From Aminivibrio pyruvatiphilus (GTDB taxonomy: Bacteria; Synergistota; Synergistia; Synergistales; Aminobacteriaceae): a DNA stretch of 64,000 nucleotides. Of this stretch, positions 1 to 9,868 are shown in pieces (position 1 is the stretch's first letter; the number at the start of each line of letters is the position of its first letter). The stretch lies in assembly GCF_004366815.1 (NCBI RefSeq), contig NZ_SORI01000009.1, positions 60,758 to 124,757 of the forward strand. The letters run 5' to 3'. Both the position numbers and the translations under genes were made by a program. Below the pieces are notes generated by a model that worked only from the letters and a program-made list of their open reading frames with translations, ran no database searches and had not been told where the DNA came from.

Positions 1-1
1 C

Positions 2-799
2 ATCTCGGTGCTGAACTATGCGAACCGGGTCATCCAGCTTCCCCTGGGGCTGTTCGTCATCGCGGTCTCCCAGGCGGTGCTTCCCCAGCTTTCCCGGTGT
101 TCCGCCGACAGCGTGGACGAATTCCGGGAGATCATGAGGGATTCTCTCCGGTTTGCCCTGTTCGTGGTGCTTCCGGTCACCCTCGGGATGACCCTGGTTT
201 CCAGGGAAATCGTCCACCTTCTTTTCTTCCGGGGCGCTTTCGGGACGTGGGCATGGGAGGGAACGGCCCATTCCCTGGCCATGTATTCCGTCGGCCTCCC
301 GGGCATGGCGTGTTCCACCGTGGTCATGAGGGGGCTCTATGCCCGCAGCCTTCCCAGGCAGGCACTGTGGGTCACCCTGACGAGCGTGGCCGCCACGGCC
401 CTGTTCTCCCTGATCCTCATGAAGCCCATGTCTTTCGGAGGGCTTGCCCTGGCCACCTCCCTCTCCTTCACCCTTTCAGGGTGGGTGGGGGTGAGGCTGC
501 TCTCCAGGAACCTGGGGACCGGCCTCGGTGTTTTTTCTCTTTCATGGGCCGGAAAAATGGCTGCCTCTCTGGCGGTGACCGCGGGGGTAGTCTTCGTGTA
601 CACTATTGGAATGCCCTATCCGGCGGAGGGAAGTCTTTCTCTCCGGGGGGCGTGGCTCGGAGGCATCTTCCTGGCCTCCTGCGCCGCCTACGGGGTGAGC
701 ACCGGAGTGATGCGCTTCCAGGAATGGGGCTGGCTTCGGGGCGCCCTGGCCCGGAAAAAGGGCGGCAGAGAACCGAAACGATCTGACGGGGAGGAATGA
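2..799 (+). CDS. murJ: Lipid II flippase MurJ (MviN family), C-terminal part
   Basis: The reading frame is open from the window edge, so the 5' end of the gene lies outside and about 265 C-terminal residues are visible. The protein is very hydrophobic with repeated membrane segments. The stretch with LNYANRVIQLPLGLFVIAVS is typical of the middle of MurJ/MviN, a MOP-superfamily flippase that moves lipid II across the cytoplasmic membrane for peptidoglycan synthesis. The tail is basic and hydrophilic (KKGGREPKR), probably cytoplasmic. The stop codon is 3 nt before the next start, so co-transcription with the downstream gene is likely. Family assignment is confident; the true start cannot be seen. 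Confidence 0.88.
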   Translation: MSVLNYANRVIQLPLGLFVIAVSQAVLPQLSRCSADSVDEFREIMRDSLRFALFVVLPVTLGMTLVSREIVHLLFFRGAFGTWAWEGTAHSLAMYSVGLPGMACSTVVMRGLYARSLPRQALWVTLTSVAATALFSLILMKPMSFGGLALATSLSFTLSGWVGVRLLSRNLGTGLGVFSLSWAGKMAASLAVTAGVVFVYTIGMPYPAEGSLSLRGAWLGGIFLASCAAYGVSTGVMRFQEWGWLRGALARKKGGREPKRSDGEE

Positions 800-802
800 A
801 CC

Positions 803-1330
803 ATGAAATTGAGAAAAATCGCGGCTCTTCTGTTTCTGTTGATTTTCGCCGTCGCCGGAGCCGCCGGCGCTCAGGATACGGAACGGCTTCTGGATCAGCG
901 GACGGCAAACCTGTGGTTCGAAGGGGAGGCCCTTGGAGATCTCATCATCGGCGCCAGGGCCCAGTTCGCCTTCATTTACGTGGACGGGAAGCTCGTCGAG
1001 TCGGCCTGGTCCGACCCCATGGCCCCCGAATGGCTGAAAAACAACACCAGCTTCTACGGAGGCAAGGAAACCAGGAAGAAGGCCATGTTCATCATCCGGG
1101 TCCGGACGGTGAAGAACCTCACCCTCGACCATTCCATGATATCCATCGGCTCCCACGTGCTCACTCCGGCGGACGTGCTGACCAACCGGCACTTCGTCCC
1201 TGTGGGCGAGCTGCCCCCCGACCTGACGGCGGAGTTTGCCGTGGCCGTTCCCGCGGCGGCGGTGAAGGGGAAGACGGTGCGTTTCGCCGTGGGGGATTAC
1301 GCCACGGAGCTGGAGCTGCCGAAGAGATGA
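803..1330 (+). CDS. Exported protein of unknown function
   Basis: A 175-residue protein with a clear Sec signal peptide: KLRK at the N-terminus, a hydrophobic core of about 15 residues, and a probable signal peptidase I site after AGA near residue 23. The mature part is a single mixed alpha/beta domain with no cysteine and no catalytic motif I recognise. It starts 3 nt after murJ and its TGA overlaps the ATG of tsaD (ATGA), so it is probably translated as part of that operon. It may be an envelope protein, but that rests only on the signal peptide and the neighbouring murJ. I do not recognise the family. Confidence 0.7.
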   Translation: MKLRKIAALLFLLIFAVAGAAGAQDTERLLDQRTANLWFEGEALGDLIIGARAQFAFIYVDGKLVESAWSDPMAPEWLKNNTSFYGGKETRKKAMFIIRVRTVKNLTLDHSMISIGSHVLTPADVLTNRHFVPVGELPPDLTAEFAVAVPAAAVKGKTVRFAVGDYATELELPKR

Positions 1331-2352
1331 GCTCACCGGAGCGGGAATTCCTCACCCTCGGAATCGAGAGCAGCTGCGACGACTCCGCCGTGGCCGTTCT
1401 TCGGGGCCAAAGGGACGTGGCCGCCGAGCTGCTCTCGAGCCAGGTGGAATCCCACGCCCCCTATGGAGGAGTCATTCCGGAATTTGCCGCGAGGATGCAC
1501 CTCGAGGCTTTTCTCCCCCTCACGGAGGAAGTGCTCCGGAGGGCCGCCGTAAGGGAGCCGGCGAAGGAGATCGGTCTTATCGCCGTGACCGCCGGGCCTG
1601 GGCTCATGGGATCCCTCCTCGTGGGGGTCATGGCCGCCAAGGCCCTCTCCCTTGCGTGGAACGTGCCCCTCGTCGCAGTGAACCATCTCGAAGGGCACAT
1701 GTTCGCCAACGTGGTTTCCTTCCCCGAACTGGCCCCTCCCTTTCTCTGCATGATCGTCTCCGGAGGCCACACGGAGATCGTCCTTGCTGAGGATTTCGGC
1801 AGGTATGTTTTCCTTGGCGGAACGAGGGACGACGCCGCCGGGGAAGCCTACGACAAGGTCGCCAAGGTCCTCGGCCTGCCCTATCCCGGAGGTCCCGCCG
1901 TGGATCGTCTCGCCGCTTCCGGCAATCCCGGGGCCTTCGATTTTCCCGTTCCCATGAGGGGAAGTTCGGCAGGGATCGTGTTCAGCTTCAGCGGCCTGAA
2001 GACCGCGGCGGTGACGGAAATCGGCCGCCTGCGGGCCGAAGGGAAAACGGTCCCGGTGGAGGACATCTGCGCTTCCTTCCAGAGAGCCGTGGTGGATTCC
2101 CTGGTGGGCAAGCTCGCCCTGGCGGTGAAGCGGACCGGTGTGAAAACCGTTGCCCTTTCCGGAGGGGTTGCCGCCAACAGCGCCCTGAGGGCGGCGCTGA
2201 AGGAGCAAAGAGGATGGAACGTCTTTCTGCCCCCCGTGAACCGCTGCACCGATAATGCCGTGATGATAGCCGCCGCAGGCTGCAGCGCCTATCTGCGGGG
2301 CGTCCGGACGCCCATCGACTTTGCTCCCGATCCTTCGTGGGAGCTCTGGTGA
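1327..2352 (+). CDS. tsaD: tRNA N6-adenosine threonylcarbamoyltransferase TsaD
   Basis: A 341-residue ASKHA-fold protein that transfers the threonylcarbamoyl group from TC-AMP to A37 of ANN-decoding tRNAs, working with TsaB and TsaE. Visible signatures are GIESSCDDS near the N-terminus, the metal-binding HLEGH at residues 120-124, VSGGHTEI, DDAAGEAYDKVAKVLGLPYP and LSGGVAANSALR. Length matches the family (about 340). The ATG at 1327 is chosen because homology begins there and it overlaps the upstream stop as ATGA; the frame is open further upstream but that part is not homologous. A Sua5-type enzyme making its substrate is encoded at 50566-51588. Confidence 0.97.
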   Translation: MSSPEREFLTLGIESSCDDSAVAVLRGQRDVAAELLSSQVESHAPYGGVIPEFAARMHLEAFLPLTEEVLRRAAVREPAKEIGLIAVTAGPGLMGSLLVGVMAAKALSLAWNVPLVAVNHLEGHMFANVVSFPELAPPFLCMIVSGGHTEIVLAEDFGRYVFLGGTRDDAAGEAYDKVAKVLGLPYPGGPAVDRLAASGNPGAFDFPVPMRGSSAGIVFSFSGLKTAAVTEIGRLRAEGKTVPVEDICASFQRAVVDSLVGKLALAVKRTGVKTVALSGGVAANSALRAALKEQRGWNVFLPPVNRCTDNAVMIAAAGCSAYLRGVRTPIDFAPDPSWELW

Positions 2353-2447
2353 AGCATCTTTAAGCTAAAAAACTCGATAAATCGAAGAAAACAGGAGCAA
2401 TAACGATATATTCGCCCATAATTCCCCATATTTCCCCTCTCCCGGTG

Positions 2448-2476
2448 TTGAGATTCCACCTCTTCATCCGTAATAT
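2448..2476 (+). promoter_or_regulatory. Sigma-70-type promoter of groESL
   Basis: TTGAGA at 2448-2453 and TAATAT at 2471-2476 are separated by exactly 17 bp. Transcription would begin about 2483, just upstream of the CIRCE operator and about 70 nt before groES. Confidence 0.8.
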
Positions 2477-2489
2477 CTATTCCGGTCAT

Positions 2490-2516
2490 TTAGCACTCGC
2501 TTCGAATGAGTGCTAG
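2490..2516. promoter_or_regulatory. CIRCE operator (HrcA binding site)
   Basis: TTAGCACTC at 2490-2498 and GAGTGCTAG at 2508-2516 form the 9-9-9 inverted repeat of CIRCE. Only the last base departs from the consensus GAGTGCTAA. Its place between the promoter start point and groES predicts heat-shock control of groESL by the repressor HrcA, which is not encoded in this window. Confidence 0.97.
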
Positions 2517-2551
2517 CATTTTGTAAAACATTCTTAGGAGGGATTTGTACC

Positions 2552-2842
2552 ATGAATCTGAAACCGCTTGGAGACAGGATCGTAGTCAAGGTCGTCAACC
2601 ATGAGGAAAAGACCAGGGGCGGCATCGTTCTTCCCGACACCGCCAAGGAAAAGCCCACCGAGGGCGAAGTCATCGCCGTCGGCACCGGCAAGGTTCTCGA
2701 GAACGGCCAGAAGCTTCCCCTTGAGGTGAAAGTCGGCGACAGGATCATCTTCAGCAAGTATGCCGGCACCGAAGTGAAGCTTGACGGCGATGAGTACGTC
2801 ATTTTCAGCGAGCGGGACGTGCTCGCCATCATCGAGAAGTAG
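2552..2842 (+). CDS. groES: Co-chaperonin GroES
   Basis: A 96-residue Hsp10 that caps the GroEL chamber. It has the family start [12 protein letters not shown], the mobile-loop region with [18 protein letters not shown], and the end [13 protein letters not shown]. The ATG at 2552 is preceded by a strong ribosome site (TTAGGAGGG, 2534-2542). The frame also opens at 2510, but that start lies inside the CIRCE element and is not credible. groEL follows 28 nt later. Confidence 0.98.
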   Translation: MNLKPLGDRIVVKVVNHEEKTRGGIVLPDTAKEKPTEGEVIAVGTGKVLENGQKLPLEVKVGDRIIFSKYAGTEVKLDGDEYVIFSERDVLAIIEK

Positions 2843-2864
2843 TTCCATCTTCCAGAGGAGGTAG

Positions 2865-4502
<1,638 letters not shown>

Positions 4503-4542
4503 AATCCATCCCCCCGCGGGAAGGAAGAAATGGTATAGTGAA

Positions 4543-4570
4543 GCCTCCCGGAGCAATCCGGGAGGCTTTT
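4543..4570 (+). terminator. Rho-independent terminator after groEL
   Basis: GCCTCCCGG (4543-4551) pairs perfectly with CCGGGAGGC (4558-4566) across a 6-nt loop, followed by TTTT. It lies in the frame of the longest possible version of the next gene, which argues against a start at 4538 for that gene. Confidence 0.85.
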
Positions 4571-4600
4571 CCATTCCTTCATGGAAAGGGTGTGGCGTTC

Positions 4601-5758
4601 ATGAAAGAACCGGCAGCGGACGGAGGTTCCGGAATGACAGCCCGGGAGGGAGGCAGACAGGCCCTTCCGTTTTTCGGCATTCTGGCGGCGGTGGCTTCCC
4701 TGGCCCTTGCCGTGGTCTTTCCCCTGATCAAGCCCCTCGCATGGTCGGTGCTCCTTTCCTTTTCAATCTATCCACTGTTTATGAAAATGAAGGAGGGGCC
4801 GTTCCGGAGGCGGTCCGACAATTTTTCCGCCGCTGCCGCCACCGGGATGATCGTCCTTTTCGCCGTCCTTCCCTGTATCATTGTCGTCGTCCTGGCCCTG
4901 CGGGAAGGCGTCCGCCTCCACGGATTCGTCCTCGAGGTGCTGGCAGCCATGGAATCTACAGGTGAGGGAGCTCTCGCCACTCTCCTTCCGGAATGGCTCG
5001 TGGAGCATATCCGCCCGTGGATGGTCCGGTATCCGGCGATCCGGGGGTGGGTTCGGGAGACGGCGGCCCGGGGCGCCGTGGAAGCGGTGTCGGCGGCGGG
5101 AGACGCGGCGCTGTTTCTCTACTACGTTTCCATCATCACCGTTTCCTGCTTTTTTCTTCTCCGGGACGGAAAGTACATCGTCTCCTACCTGCGGGAAATC
5201 GTCCCCCTCCCATCCGGTCAGGCTGCGGCCTTTTTCGACCGGGGAAAGGGGACTCTCCAGGCGGTGGTGTACGGTGTCCTGCTCACGGCCCTGGTGCAGG
5301 GGGCGGCTGGTGGACTCGGGTGGCTCATCGCCGGCCTGCCCAACCCGGTGCTCTTCGGCGCCCTCATGACGTTTTTTGCCCTGATTCCCTTCCTCGGGAC
5401 CGCCTTTGTCTGGCTTCCCGGCGCTGCATACCTTCTGGCGGTTTCGGACTGGACCGGCGGCCTCATTCTGCTTGGATGGGGCGTTCTGGTGGTGGGGACC
5501 ATCGGCCGGGTATTGAAGGCCCTTTTCATTTCCGGCGGAGGAAAGATCCACTTCTTCGTGGTCTTTGTGGGCATCGTGGGCGGTCTTGCCGCCTGGGGGA
5601 TTCTCGGCCTTTTCATCGGGCCGCCCGTGATGAGCCTCTTTCTTTTTCTTCTTGAAAATTACAGGATCATGCGAAAGACCCGGAATCTGCAGCAGGAGGC
5701 CCATGCCGGAGCGGATATGGCCTCTTCCGGTGCCGGGGTGTATGATCAGGAAAACTGA
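4601..5758 (+). CDS. AI-2E family transporter (PerM/YdiK-like membrane protein)
   Basis: A 385-residue integral membrane protein with about seven or eight hydrophobic segments. The C-terminal pattern GILGLFIGPPVMSLFLFLLENY is the hallmark of the AI-2E transporter family (PF01594). Members have been linked to autoinducer-2 export, Na+/H+ exchange and lipid-linked substrates, so the substrate here is unknown. The ATG at 4601 has a GGAAAGGG ribosome site; the ATG at 4634 has a better one (GGAGG, 7 nt) and could be the real start. The C-terminus is hydrophilic. The next gene follows after 17 nt. Confidence 0.85.
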   Translation: MKEPAADGGSGMTAREGGRQALPFFGILAAVASLALAVVFPLIKPLAWSVLLSFSIYPLFMKMKEGPFRRRSDNFSAAAATGMIVLFAVLPCIIVVVLALREGVRLHGFVLEVLAAMESTGEGALATLLPEWLVEHIRPWMVRYPAIRGWVRETAARGAVEAVSAAGDAALFLYYVSIITVSCFFLLRDGKYIVSYLREIVPLPSGQAAAFFDRGKGTLQAVVYGVLLTALVQGAAGGLGWLIAGLPNPVLFGALMTFFALIPFLGTAFVWLPGAAYLLAVSDWTGGLILLGWGVLVVGTIGRVLKALFISGGGKIHFFVVFVGIVGGLAAWGILGLFIGPPVMSLFLFLLENYRIMRKTRNLQQEAHAGADMASSGAGVYDQEN

Positions 5759-5775
5759 CGTTCCCGGAGGAAGGC

Positions 5776-6423
5776 ATGAACGAACGGACCCGGAAGCTCG
5801 TTGACTGTTTTTTTGCTGAAAACCCCGGCCTGGAACCTGTTAGGGATCAGGTGCTCGAGGCTGCCCATGTGCTGGTCCGCCGATTTTTGGAGGGCGGCAC
5901 GCTTCTTGTCTGCGGCAACGGGGGAAGCTGTGCCGACAGTGACCATATCGTAGGGGAGCTCATGAAGGGCTTCCTCCTGAAGCGCCCCCTGCCGCCGGCG
6001 GAGCGGGAACTCTTCGGCTCCCTCTTCGGCCCGGAAGGCACGGCTCTGGCGGATAAGCTCCAGGGAGCTCTGCCCGCCATATCCCTCTGCAGCCAGCAGG
6101 CTCTCGTGACGGCGGTGGCCAACGACGGCGATTACGGCCTCGTATTTGCCCAGCAGGTCATGGGGTACGCCGGCCCGGGAGACGTGGTGCTGGGCATTTC
6201 CACGTCGGGGAACGCCCGGAATGTGAAATGGGCCCTCATGGCGGCGAAGGCGAGGGGCGCCTTTTCCATGGCCCTTACCGGCGAAGGGGGAGGGGCGCTG
6301 AGGGATGCGGCGGACCTGTGGATTCCCGTCCCGGACGGACGGACATTCAGGATCCAGGAGCTTCATGGGGCCGTCTATCATTTTCTCTGCGCCTTCGCCG
6401 AATCGGAGATGTTTCCGGAATGA
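5776..6423 (+). CDS. SIS-domain phosphosugar isomerase, phosphoheptose isomerase-like
   Basis: A 215-residue SIS-domain protein. LVCGNGGSCADSDHIVGEL from about residue 44 and GISTSGNARNV near residue 140 are the phosphosugar-binding loops shared with GmhA (sedoheptulose-7-phosphate isomerase) and DiaA. The ADSDH order, in place of ADAQH in classical GmhA, and an insertion of about 25 residues (LLKRPLPPAERELFGSLFG) set it apart, so the exact substrate is open. Its TGA overlaps the ATG of manA (ATGA), which suggests sugar-nucleotide or heptose metabolism. Ribosome site GGAGGAAGG precedes the ATG. Confidence 0.8.
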   Translation: MNERTRKLVDCFFAENPGLEPVRDQVLEAAHVLVRRFLEGGTLLVCGNGGSCADSDHIVGELMKGFLLKRPLPPAERELFGSLFGPEGTALADKLQGALPAISLCSQQALVTAVANDGDYGLVFAQQVMGYAGPGDVVLGISTSGNARNVKWALMAAKARGAFSMALTGEGGGALRDAADLWIPVPDGRTFRIQELHGAVYHFLCAFAESEMFPE

Positions 6424-7406
6424 CGGAACACGGAGCGCCTTTTCTGCTGCTTCCGGCGTACAAGGACTACCTGTGGGGCGGAAACAGGCTGGCCTCCCTC
6501 TTCGGAAAGAGAGGGGGCCCGGAACGGATCGCCGAGAGCTGGGAACTGTCCGCCCATCCTGACGGTGAATCGGTGATCGCCGGCGGACCGTTCCGCGGGC
6601 AGACCCTGACGGCCTTTCTGGAAAGCCACCCCGGGGCGGCCGGGACGGCAGTGCCGGCGGGGAGGGGATTCCCTCTGCTCGTGAAGCTCATCGACGCCGC
6701 CCGGAACCTTTCCGTACAGGTCCATCCCGATGAAGACTACGCCCGCCGGACGGAGGGAGGACGGGGAAAGACGGAGATGTGGTATATCCTCCGGAGCGAT
6801 CCCGGCGCTTTCCTCTACTGCGGCTTTTCCCGCCCGGTGACGAGGGGGGAAGTGGAACGGCGCATCCGGGAGGGCACTCTGCCGGAAGTCCTTCGTTCCG
6901 TCCCCGTGGAGCCGGGAGGTGTTTTCTTCATCCCGGCGGGAACGATCCACGCCATAGGGGAAGGCATCGTCCTCGCGGAGGTACAGGAGAGCTCCAACAT
7001 TACCTATAGGGTCTTCGATTACGGCAGGGCCGGGGAGGACGGACGGCCCAGGCCCCTCCACATCGGGAAGGCCCTGGATGTCCTTCGCATGGATGAAGGC
7101 TGCCCTCCGCCCCCGGGGGGGGAAGGGGAGTTCCGTTTCGTTCCCGGAGGGAAGCTTCGCCTCCTGTGCTCCTGCCCATCCTTCACCTGCAGCGTGCTGG
7201 AACTGAACGGGCGTTTTTCGCAAAAAGTGGGGGACGAGTTCTTTCTTTCCCTGCTCTGTCTCGACGGAAAAGCCCGTCTCTCATCGTCCGGAGGCGGACT
7301 GGGGATCGGCACGGGGGACAGCGCCTTCGTCCCTGCCGGGCGAAGAGACATTGTCCTTGAAGGAACGGGTCACTTTCTGCTTACATTCCCCGGCAGGCCG
7401 GAGTAA
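6420..7406 (+). CDS. manA: Mannose-6-phosphate isomerase, class I
   Basis: A 328-residue cupin-type phosphomannose isomerase interconverting mannose-6-phosphate and fructose-6-phosphate. The N-terminal YLWGGNRL, the Zn-site motif QVHPDE near residue 100, and FIPAGTIHAIGEGIVLAEVQESSNITYRVFDYGR (given in overlapping parts: PAGTIHAIG, EVQESSNITYR, VFDYGR) are family hallmarks. The short length matches the Bacillus-type form. The ATG at 6420 overlaps the upstream stop; upstream in-frame sequence is antisense-like noise and is excluded. It probably feeds GDP-mannose or supplies fructose-6-phosphate with the neighbouring isomerase. Confidence 0.93.
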   Translation: MTEHGAPFLLLPAYKDYLWGGNRLASLFGKRGGPERIAESWELSAHPDGESVIAGGPFRGQTLTAFLESHPGAAGTAVPAGRGFPLLVKLIDAARNLSVQVHPDEDYARRTEGGRGKTEMWYILRSDPGAFLYCGFSRPVTRGEVERRIREGTLPEVLRSVPVEPGGVFFIPAGTIHAIGEGIVLAEVQESSNITYRVFDYGRAGEDGRPRPLHIGKALDVLRMDEGCPPPPGGEGEFRFVPGGKLRLLCSCPSFTCSVLELNGRFSQKVGDEFFLSLLCLDGKARLSSSGGGLGIGTGDSAFVPAGRRDIVLEGTGHFLLTFPGRPE

Positions 7407-7515
7407 TGTTACTTGCCCGGAGATTCAGCTCAATGTTCCCTTCTGTGGAACGAAGAAGGGCTTTCTGATAAGATACCTGTGCTATACACCCCATTGATTC
7501 GGGAGGAATGGTTTT

Positions 7516-9045
7516 TTGGACAACATCGTCATTCTTGATTGCGGTTCCCAGTTCACCCAGCTCATCGCCCGCAGGGTCAGGGAGCTGAAGGTGCACAGCG
7601 AAATCCTTCCCTGGGATGTTTCCCTGGGTGAGATCGAAAGCCGCAGACCGAGGGGCGTCATCATCTCGGGAGGCCCCATGAGCGTCACCGACGAGGACGC
7701 CCCCGCCTTGCCGGAAGGACTGTTCTCCCTGGAAGTGCCCGTGCTGGGCGTCTGTTACGGAATGCAGCTTGTCACCAGCATGATGGGAGGCAGGGTCACA
7801 TCGGGAAAGGCGAGGGAGTACGGCCGCACTGAAATTTCCGTTTCCGGAGAATCCCTTCTCTTCGAGGGAGTGCCGTCCTCTTTCGAGGTCTGGATGAGCC
7901 ACGGCGACCACATCGATGCCCTCGCCCCCGGCTTCCGTCTGGTCGCCGAGACGTCGAAGGGCGTTCCGGCGGCCATGGAGAATCCCGAAAAGGGCATCTG
8001 GGGTCTCCAGTTCCACCCCGAAGTGGTCCATACCCGTTTCGGCACCGAAATCCTCTCCAATTTCCTGTTCAAGGTCTGCTCCTGCTCCCCTGACTGGGAC
8101 CTGGGGAACTGGATCGATATCATGGTGGAGGAGATCCGGCAGAAGACCGGCGATGACCGGGTGATCTGCGGCCTGTCGGGCGGCGTGGATTCGTCGGTGG
8201 CGGCTGTTCTTACGGCCAGGGCCATCGGCGACAGGCTCGACTGCATTTTCGTGAACAACGGCCTGCTCCGCCTCGGCGAGGCCGAGGAAGTGCTGGAGCA
8301 GTACAAACAGCTCAGTCTCAAGGTCCACTACGTGGATGCATCGAAAACGTTCCTTTCAGCTCTCGCCGGCGTGACCGATCCCGAGCGGAAGCGGAAGATC
8401 ATCGGCGAAACCTTCATCCGCGTATTCGAAAAGGAGGCTGCCCGGTTCGAGGACGCGGCATGGCTCCTCCAGGGGACCCTGTATCCGGACGTCATCGAGA
8501 GCGGCCACAAGGGAAAGAACGCCTCGGTCATCAAGAGCCATCACAACGTGGGGGGTCTGCCGGAGGACATGAAGCTTAAGGTCCTCGAACCCCTCCGGGA
8601 CCTCTTCAAGGACGAGGTCCGGTCCACGGGCCGCCTTCTCGGCGTGCCGGAGGCCATCGTCTCCAGGCAGCCCTTCCCCGGCCCCGGGCTTGCGGTGAGG
8701 TGCCTCGGCGAGATCGACGAGACGAGACTGGATACTCTCCGCCGCGCTGATGCCATCTTCCGGGAGGAGATCGTCTCCTGGGAGGGGTATCCGTCCATCT
8801 GGCAGGCCTTCGCCGTCCTCCTTCCCGTAAAGACCGTTGGGGTCATGGGAGATTCCAGGACCTACTCGGAAGTGGCCGTCCTCCGGGCGGTGGAGTCCCA
8901 CGACGGAATGACCGCCGACTGGGTCCGGGTGCCCTACGACATTCTCGACCGGACAGCGCGCCGGATCTGCAACGAGGTGAAGGGAGTGAACCGGGTGGCC
9001 CTCGACGTGACGAGCAAGCCGCCCTCCACCATAGAATGGGAGTAG
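7516..9045 (+). CDS. guaA: GMP synthase (glutamine-hydrolysing)
   Basis: A 509-residue enzyme making GMP from XMP, ATP and glutamine. It has an N-terminal class I glutamine amidotransferase domain (nucleophile Cys80 in LGVCYGMQL, FHPEVVHT histidine/glutamate pair), a central ATP-pyrophosphatase domain (SGGVDSS from residue 221) and a C-terminal dimerisation domain ending with the family's TSKPPSTIEWE. The start is TTG at 7516: it is the only in-frame start next to the conserved DNIVILDCGSQ, with GGGAGG at 7501-7506. No guanine-sensing riboswitch is recognisable in the 109-bp leader. Confidence 0.98.
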   Translation: MDNIVILDCGSQFTQLIARRVRELKVHSEILPWDVSLGEIESRRPRGVIISGGPMSVTDEDAPALPEGLFSLEVPVLGVCYGMQLVTSMMGGRVTSGKAREYGRTEISVSGESLLFEGVPSSFEVWMSHGDHIDALAPGFRLVAETSKGVPAAMENPEKGIWGLQFHPEVVHTRFGTEILSNFLFKVCSCSPDWDLGNWIDIMVEEIRQKTGDDRVICGLSGGVDSSVAAVLTARAIGDRLDCIFVNNGLLRLGEAEEVLEQYKQLSLKVHYVDASKTFLSALAGVTDPERKRKIIGETFIRVFEKEAARFEDAAWLLQGTLYPDVIESGHKGKNASVIKSHHNVGGLPEDMKLKVLEPLRDLFKDEVRSTGRLLGVPEAIVSRQPFPGPGLAVRCLGEIDETRLDTLRRADAIFREEIVSWEGYPSIWQAFAVLLPVKTVGVMGDSRTYSEVAVLRAVESHDGMTADWVRVPYDILDRTARRICNEVKGVNRVALDVTSKPPSTIEWE

Positions 9046-9104
9046 GATGAACAGGGGAAGGGCACTGAACGATAGGTACCGGCAGAAAGGGAAGGAATGG
9101 TTTC

Positions 9105-9740
9105 ATGCCGCTTCTGATCGCTGTTTCCGGTTTTAAGGACGGGGGAAAGACCACCCTTGCCCTTGCGCTGCTGCGGGAAATTCTTTCCGCCGGTTTGAGC
9201 GCCGGTTTTGTGAAACATACCGAGAAAAACGTCCTTTCCCCGGAGGAGACCGATACGGGCAGGGCTTCCGCTCTGGGAGTTTCCTCACTGTACTGGGGCG
9301 GGGACGGTGCCGTCCTTGAAGCGGGTGCCGGAGAAATCTCCAGGGAGAAGATACTGGAGTTCTTTCCCGGCAAGGACGTCGTGATCGTGGAGGGGGCCAA
9401 ATACATCCCCCTCCCCAGGATCTGGGCGGGTTCCCCGGAAGAACTGCCGCCCGACGTGAAAGGCGTGTTCGCCTTTTTCGACCGCACCGGCGCGGGCGGT
9501 GACGGAAGCCGCATTTTCGTGCCGGGAACGGAGAAGCAGCTCGCGGCGAGGATTATCGAAATGTACGAAAAAGCCGAGGGAGACCAGCCTGCCTCCCTGT
9601 ACGTGCAGGGAAAGCAGATCCCCCTGAAAGCCTTTGTTTCGGGGATGATCGCAGGATGTCTCGCCGGGCTCGTCCTTCCCCTGAAGGGAGTGAACTCGCT
9701 GAAAGGAGGGGCTGAAATCTACCTGAAACGGCGGAAATAA
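9105..9740 (+). CDS. mobB: MobB-like P-loop GTPase with C-terminal extension
   Basis: A 211-residue protein opening with the Walker A of the MobB family (GFKDGGKTT, residues 9-17) and containing VKHTEKN and VIVEGAKY, as in molybdopterin-guanine dinucleotide biosynthesis adaptor proteins. After the GTPase domain of about 160 residues comes a C-terminal segment (SLYVQGKQIPLKAFV...LKGV) seen in some MobB homologues with a small-molecule-binding-like end. No other molybdenum cofactor gene lies nearby, so its partner enzymes are elsewhere or it has another client. Start ATG 9105 with a GAAGGAA ribosome site. Confidence 0.75.
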   Translation: MPLLIAVSGFKDGGKTTLALALLREILSAGLSAGFVKHTEKNVLSPEETDTGRASALGVSSLYWGGDGAVLEAGAGEISREKILEFFPGKDVVIVEGAKYIPLPRIWAGSPEELPPDVKGVFAFFDRTGAGGDGSRIFVPGTEKQLAARIIEMYEKAEGDQPASLYVQGKQIPLKAFVSGMIAGCLAGLVLPLKGVNSLKGGAEIYLKRRK

Positions 9741-9762
9741 GCCTTTTTTTGGCAATCCATGC

Positions 9763-9791
9763 TTGTTTTTTGTATTTTTACTCCCTATAAT
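9763..9791 (+). promoter_or_regulatory. Sigma-70-type promoter of hppA
   Basis: TTGTTT at 9763-9768 and a perfect TATAAT at 9786-9791 with a 17-bp spacer, 78 bp before the hppA start. The region is AT-rich compared with its surroundings. Confidence 0.75.
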
Positions 9792-9868
9792 TGCTGTCGC
9801 AGCGGGCTTTGTCCATTTTTTTCGTAATTTGTGGACGCTAGTCTCATCATAACGAGGAGGTAGTGGAA

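Noticed and set aside
4538..4600. Longer N-terminus for the AI-2E family protein from GTG 4538
   Set aside because: It would place the groEL terminator inside the coding sequence and lacks a ribosome site.
7407..7515. Possible purine riboswitch upstream of guaA
   Set aside because: The short leader has a small CCCTTC/GAAGGG stem but none of the conserved purine-aptamer loop bases.
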